Positions 62,201 through 64,000 of a stretch of 64,000 nucleotides of DNA are shown here, one piece after another. Below the pieces are notes generated by a model that did not search any database, was not told the DNA's origin, and saw only the letters and a list, made by a program, of their open reading frames with translations. The position numbers and the translations under genes are program-made. The stretch comes from Tigriopus japonicus (taxonomy: Eukaryota; Arthropoda; Copepoda; Harpacticoida; Harpacticidae), in assembly GCA_010645155.1 (NCBI GenBank), contig CM021315.1:2878643-2942642 (forward strand). Reading direction: 5' to 3'. How positions within the stretch are numbered: the stretch's first letter is position 1; each line of letters opens with the position of its first letter.

Positions 62201-62516
62201 AAAATGATTGAAGTGCAAGTTTGACCATATCGCCTCTGAGTTTTGCAAGAATAAGTACAAATCATTGTTTTCATTCAAAAATAACAATTCCCTTGACAGT
62301 TGCCCAACAAGTCATCTCTCTTGTTTCATCCGCTTGTAATGCATTAATACATTACATTTCTTTTTACGCTGGCTAACGGCCCGCAGATTGGAACACTTAG
62401 AGCAGCTTAAATAGCTCACCTTTTGTTGAAAGCGCGATCGAGTCAGAAGGATTGAGGTTTGGAAGAGTTATGATCCCTCCTGAGGCTGGTTCTCTCCGAA
62501 GCCGAGTAACAGAGGA
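47294..62516 (-). CDS. 3' part of a C1-domain (DAG/phorbol-ester type zinc finger) gene
   Basis: Seven minus-strand exons join in phase: 62516-62420, 50234-50004, 49223-49089, 48146-48005, 47915-47808, 47707-47555 and 47369-47294 (about 312 residues; 5' end not found). The N-terminal visible part is basic and Ser-rich (RGRRTGKKSLIKSLRHRLS). Next comes a Ser-rich exon, then a segment with NRTYLNEESSLILE. A C1 domain follows: His in KLHVYMDH, CEVC, CRDC, HKTCH and a final ENHC, i.e. the H-C2-C2-H/C-C zinc ligands around a GKQGYVC core. A short acidic tail of about 30 residues ends at TAA (47294-47296). C1 domains recruit proteins to membranes through diacylglycerol or act as protein-binding modules; the typical DAG-binding Pro/Gly loop is not clearly conserved. 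The parent family was not identified. The first two exons are separated by a 12.2 kb intron full of transposons. Confidence 0.72.
49089..49223 (-). other. in-frame Ser-rich exon, possible cassette
   Basis: Acceptor ACAATTCAG and donor TCGG/GTAAG bound 135 bases (45 codons) encoding a Ser/Cys-rich segment (SCSISDSMSECSLTLGSWKG). It is phase 1 on both sides, and the flanking exons also join each other in phase without it, so it could be skipped without a frameshift. The opposite strand carries an 87-codon open frame that I treat as its shadow. Confidence 0.55.
49806..49880. repeat. 23-bp tandem repeat, ~3.3 units
   Basis: Units follow the pattern T(C/G)A(T/C)TTCAAC.T.TG..(A/T)(A/T)AGTC and lie in an intron of the C1-domain gene just downstream (in transcript sense) of the 50004-50234 exon. 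Confidence 0.8.
50985..51130 (+). repeat. dispersed repeat, copy A
   Basis: Matches the reverse complement of 60806-60965 through blocks such as AGGTGTCCTTGTTGCCTTG (shared start), CAACAGTT(G/A)TGGGGACAAA and CATGGATCAAGCCG. The last block recurs at about 52291. It carries short open stretches but no recognised domain. Confidence 0.8.
51130..52030. repeat. satellite-like array of GTATCTTGAAGTATCTTTATCTAG-type units
   Basis: Units of about 40 bases alternate a T-rich spacer with GG(A/C)AA(A/G)(G/C)TATCTT and the self-complementary TATCTAGATA. They cluster at 51130-51260, 51675-51725 and 51785-52025. Inside, 51790-51870 forms a hairpin from AAAAGTATCTAGATACTT and TGCATTATGAAGAAAAG blocks. It lies in the 12.2 kb intron of the C1-domain gene. 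Confidence 0.8.
52484..52762 (+). pseudogene. gag-like remnant, possibly Pao/BEL-type
   Basis: A 92-codon frame bounded by stops, with no ATG start, encodes a charged helical segment (ILKASRKGFKSALTKA, then AESAFEDFVEGDD, FIYHWADRLQKF). It is markedly more GC-rich than its neighbours. The N-terminal capsid-like part of Pao/BEL gag proteins has this kind of basic start and helical pattern; that comparison is from memory and weak. It could instead be an orphan exon. No protease, reverse transcriptase or long terminal repeats were found nearby. Confidence 0.3.
53385..53790 (+). repeat. dispersed repeat, copy 2
   Basis: Second copy of the 39.5-39.9 kb repeat, in the same orientation. Shared phrases include CAAATCTCAAATG(T/C)TGTTCC and GG(G/T)GAGGGA.ATGTTCTTTGG. 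It has internal length differences of tens of bases. Confidence 0.75.
53948..54584. repeat. 637-bp foldback element, GGGACACTG ends
   Basis: Arms of about 245 bases (53948-54194 and 54341-54584) are reverse complements with few mismatches. The central 146-base unique loop is richer in G and C. The termini read GGGACACTG and CAGTGTCCC, each flanked by AT. No transposase is encoded. It lies in the large intron of the C1-domain gene. Confidence 0.88.
55596..58505 (-). CDS. LINE-B ORF2: endonuclease-reverse transcriptase
   Basis: 969 codons without interruption from the ATG at 58505; the open frame runs about 330 codons further upstream, but that part is an out-of-frame reading of ORF1. The APE-type endonuclease occupies residues 1-220: TWNIAGL start, CETELRSR, VLAGDVNLN, IDVIFVSGK and catalytic SDHFP. 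The reverse transcriptase occupies about 420-700: a PKKSFGIDGLP block, the motif with AAFDLSAAFDTV, the YGVRQGSVAGPLL motif and an intact YADD active site. A C-terminal Cys-containing thumb or connector region (about 860-900) ends in ARFARSCPL. Motif order fits the Jockey/CR1-like group, with no restriction-type endonuclease and no RNase H seen. The intact catalytic residues suggest recent insertion. It would act in target-primed reverse transcription at the nucleus. Confidence 0.92.
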   Translation of the reverse strand: MTWNIAGLATTKELQLQLLLEETDVAVICETELRSRSVSFPGYITVYPKTSPGSKMRLLLLYRASLGDCRVMEELMEDDVPSIWFEVNKHKLRVGAVYRQWTPNHASPSALSSSEFQNVQLDSILKQVGEATSNQRYSVVLAGDVNLNMARQVPDGYSPWPLLRKFREAMDAADLQWLPTGSTWRSYGKHDGQHRESIIDVIFVSGKLLPCTATLLPDAPSDHFPVLLSLAPDDAKVARRPSKMKKIARRPFHKLRSGPFLEALSSWNWEVHDRGMSPDELSLYVRAGVTAALDIVVPEETILVRQGKTVYLSRETKKMIRERDKARSMNLPSYRKLHNKASSLVKRDKLLSTLRSVEEQGQDAVWDIVAGLSGKSQGGLPLLEGASSDLEAADICNEYYINKVKDIRTHLDAKLDVSPSSPTSSASPSTPPSTSTSPTLYSQPSSMLQSPAPQPKFSFEGVTAGKIAKIIKAMKPKKSFGIDGLPIAVYKMGLDVLAPPIALMCTTSLTMGSFPDSFKTSIIRPLHKGGGKSTTSASSYRPVALLPTLSKVLEKAAVSQIMSYLEKREGLPHHQHGFRAGRSTVTAVASAHASWESRKKPLLAVAAFDLSAAFDTVSMSALKKQLIDLGFLPSAIRWVESYMEGGKQLVQWNGARSKILNMEYGVRQGSVAGPLLFLIVTRNLASVFDASSVYADDTTAWFWADTWEELAVLIEKQAADFVKAAAELGLKVNRDKTQLLLHGRSPALANCSVNIDGADIHPSKQISVLGSVINANLAFCRDSLCDDVRRRVALVRRLSNHIPRGRPLNMVAKALVLGRLHADLPLSANPRLSDADPSEAAAEKLQVSLNNMCRTLLGVKREDKVPISTLLNKCNMDSYNRMAVFRSAMEAWRATAASFPLQETLHVPLASAKTRAAAAGLVAVPAAARNASLTRSAPRIWNECNGLRSATTESAARLAAARFARSCPL
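58517..59587 (-). pseudogene. LINE-B ORF1 with one in-frame TAG
   Basis: The first ATG in frame is 59587. The frame runs to TAA at 58517 except for one amber codon at 59266-59264. Before it is a coiled, Ala/Glu/Lys-rich segment (VLELYVRLVEANMKVSNL). After it come a Ser tract from a TCT/TTC repeat and a Cys/His cluster (C-x5-C-x4-C-x3-H-x3-C-x4-C-x6-C-x2-H), followed by a Gln-rich helical C-terminus (MQQMMQQQLLQTQ). This is the layout of an ORF1 RNA-binding chaperone. The reading frame is otherwise undamaged, so the stop is either a single recent lesion or a readthrough site. A second start at 58996 could produce only the C-terminal part. Confidence 0.75.
60470..60660 (+). repeat. GTGCAAAT/GCCCAAAATG repeat, copy 1
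   Basis: Repeated short phrases (GTGCAAATAAG, CCCAAAATGC, then TTTGCATCAAATT...AGGCCT) recur in the same order at 61800-61905. Function and class are unknown. Confidence 0.6.
60806..60965 (-). repeat. dispersed repeat, copy B (inverted)
   Basis: Reverse complement of the 50985-51130 segment, sharing CGGCTTGATCCATGAACAAG and CTAAATTTGTCCCCA(T/C)AACTG with small differences. Confidence 0.8.
61203..61330 (+). mobile_element. LINE-A tail remnant
   Basis: A decayed copy of the LINE-A 3' end: TTGGTAGA near the old stop region, then CTCTTACAAGGAATCCCATACCTTGTAG, a CTGTAGGGAAAAATCCGC-like block, and a C- and A-rich end. Substitutions are more frequent than in the other copies, so it is the oldest of the set. 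Confidence 0.75.
61424..61660. repeat. tandem duplication, ~121-bp unit
   Basis: The unit starting TAGTGCATTTTTTAGGAAAA at about 61425 is repeated at 61546. Both contain TTGTTGGCATCCGT and TGCATTT.CCTTGAATGCTTTA.AATAAATCTGAC. Mismatches are few, so the duplication is fairly recent. Confidence 0.88.
61800..61905 (+). repeat. GTGCAAAT/GCCCAAAATG repeat, copy 2
   Basis: Second copy of the 60470-60660 segment (GCAAATAAG, GCCCAAAATGCAAAT, TTTGCATCAAATTTTTAGGCCTGG). Confidence 0.6.
62420..62516 (-). other. distal upstream exon of the C1-domain gene
   Basis: Acceptor TTGCATTTTCAG, 97 coding bases (SSVTRLRREPASGG...IALSTK), then donor AAAAG/GTGAGC. It leaves one base, which with the first two bases of the 50234 exon makes an Asp codon. 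Phase match, strand and compositional similarity support membership. Distance (12.2 kb) is the main doubt. Confidence 0.6.
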
Positions 62517-64000
62517 CTGAAAATGCAAGATGACTTTCTGTGTACAATTGAACACGAGCAAAGTTGAAATGCATCTAGCACCAGGATAAAATAGTGTCAA
62601 CAGTTTTGGGAATATCAATTCTTTATTAGGGATCTTATGCTAGTTTTTTAGACGCAAAGATCGATCTTAAGATCGGACTTCGAGTGAATTTTGGCATATC
62701 TCGTTTTTTAAAGAGGAAAGGCGGGAAAGAACTGCGTCACGTCAAAAATCACAACTCTTTCCTCCACCCCAGAAAGTTCAGGCTGTCATGATTGATCGCA
62801 TTAAATTCAAAATACGTTGCCCGCATGAATCTTGAATTGAGCCGCTTTAAGTTGACGCAAAATATCAGAATTAACAAATAAATGTCGTCACCTGTCGTCA
62901 ATTTTTCAAAATAAAAAGAATAGTTGGAATCGGATGTCAAGTTTTTTTTAATGTTAACGTTAAAGGAAAGATGTAATTTTGTTTTGCTCAACCATAGCCT
63001 TGCAAAAATGGTTTCTTAATTTTGCAACTTCATTCTCACAAACATACGACTAGCAGAAAATCGCCGTTGAAGTCTTGCTTCTCCTTGATCAAACCTCATG
63101 TGAAGGCCAAATAGCGGGATAGCTGACTTAAAGTTAGCTATGCTGGCACACCTTGGCGCACGCTTTACATACCTAATGTTTTCTAGGACCTTTTGTAGGC
63201 AGCAAGCCAAGTATCTATTTGACTAATGACCGTTAATTCCACAATTGTCAAAAAATACGGCGGCCATATATTTCAACTGCACGAGTAACGTCGTAAAGTG
63301 CGCCATTTAGTACATTTTATGTGGCAGCAGCTCGCACTTTGCATGTTACACATGCATTTGCAGATAGCATCTAGAGACGCTCTAGTGAGAGACGGGCGAG
63401 GTTGAGATCCGCGTCAATGACGTCATTCAATTTGCATCATTTGATTCAGTGTTGCCAGGTTCTAGGGAAGCCTCTTGGCCACTTTGCTTTGAAATTCGGC
63501 CACTTTCGGCCACATAATGAAAAACAATTTCTTACTGAAAATGGCGTTTTCGCCTAAAACTAAAATCGATCCGTCAAATTTTTTCTCTTTTCAATTTTTT
63601 TATATGAAAAATGAGAAAAAATTGGAAAAAATTCAAGCATTCAGTTTAACACCGAAAAGTTGGAAAAAATAGTCAGAAAAATACTTGTATCACAATAAAG
63701 CAAATTTCAATTCCCTCAATCAACATTTTGCCCAATCTCCTAAATAACATTCCTAATTCCAACATTTCCAAGTAAAGATAGTTAACTTTAAATTGCTATG
63801 GTGTAGAAATTTGCAAACATAATAGCTGGTATGTTTAGCGTGCACCAAGGTGTGCTAGTAGCATTGACTGCAAGTCAACTTCAAGTAAACCTTCTCACTA
63901 TTTGACCTTAACATAAGGTTTGATCGACAAAAAGCATGACTGGAAGCATGCAAAGAGGGAAGTTCTCCGGCGTCGTCGAAGCATTCCCAATCGAACACTT
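62517..64000. other. upstream of the last visible C1-gene exon
   Basis: No further exon, RNA gene or clear repeat is seen. It is AT-rich apart from about 63040-63450, which is closer to balanced composition. Further 5' exons of the C1-domain gene on the minus strand are expected beyond the window. Confidence 0.4.

Larger units (their letters stand above)
59700..62419. other. intron sequence upstream of LINE-B
   Basis: Part of the 12.2 kb intron. It holds the inverted copy of the 51-kb repeat, two related TGCAAAT-rich segments, a LINE-A tail remnant and a tandem duplication, listed separately. No other exon is supported. Confidence 0.5.

Overview
The window looks like nuclear DNA from an arthropod, plausibly a crustacean such as a copepod (low confidence on the group). 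The genes are split by GT-AG introns. One gene is a clear member of the arthropod Sidestep immunoglobulin family. The surroundings are AT-rich and full of non-LTR retrotransposons, foldback elements and simple repeats. I see no bacterial operon, CRISPR array, rRNA or intact tRNA gene.

Layout. (1) 0.5-7.3 kb, plus strand: a partial type II membrane protein with a cytosolic Cys cluster, one transmembrane helix, a thrombospondin type 1 repeat, two LDL-receptor class A modules and the first residues of a CUB domain. Its 4.4 kb intron holds a LINE fragment and two foldback elements. (2) 7.3-17.2 kb: a long non-coding stretch with purine-rich low complexity and a tRNA-like SINE candidate. (3) 17.2-30.3 kb, plus: a 13-exon sidestep-family gene (1036 residues; five Ig domains, FN3, TM, long cytoplasmic tail) whose first intron uses a GC donor. 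(4) 32.6-33.7 kb, plus: an intronless orphan membrane protein. (5) 34.7-37.0 kb, minus: paraplegin (SPG7), two exons. (6) 37.8-45 kb: repeat-dense, with a SINE and its probable partner LINE (called LINE-A here). (7) 45.6-46.8 kb, minus: a LAMP-like single-pass protein with NPF motifs in its tail. (8) 47.3-62.5 kb, minus: the 3' part of a C1-domain gene. Its 12.2 kb intron contains a tandem array, a foldback element, a gag-like remnant and a GC-rich LINE (LINE-B) with an uninterrupted ORF2.

How it fits together. The host genes are unrelated in function: axon guidance adhesion, mitochondrial proteolysis, lysosomal or endosomal membrane, and a C1-domain protein. They share a repeat environment. 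The most informative system is the LINE-A family: one nearly complete but broken copy, three further 3' fragments, and a tRNA-headed SINE that carries the same 3' tail. This is the pattern expected when a SINE borrows a LINE's reverse transcriptase.

Exon models were built by hand from splice consensus and phase continuity, so coordinates of first and last exons are less certain than internal ones.
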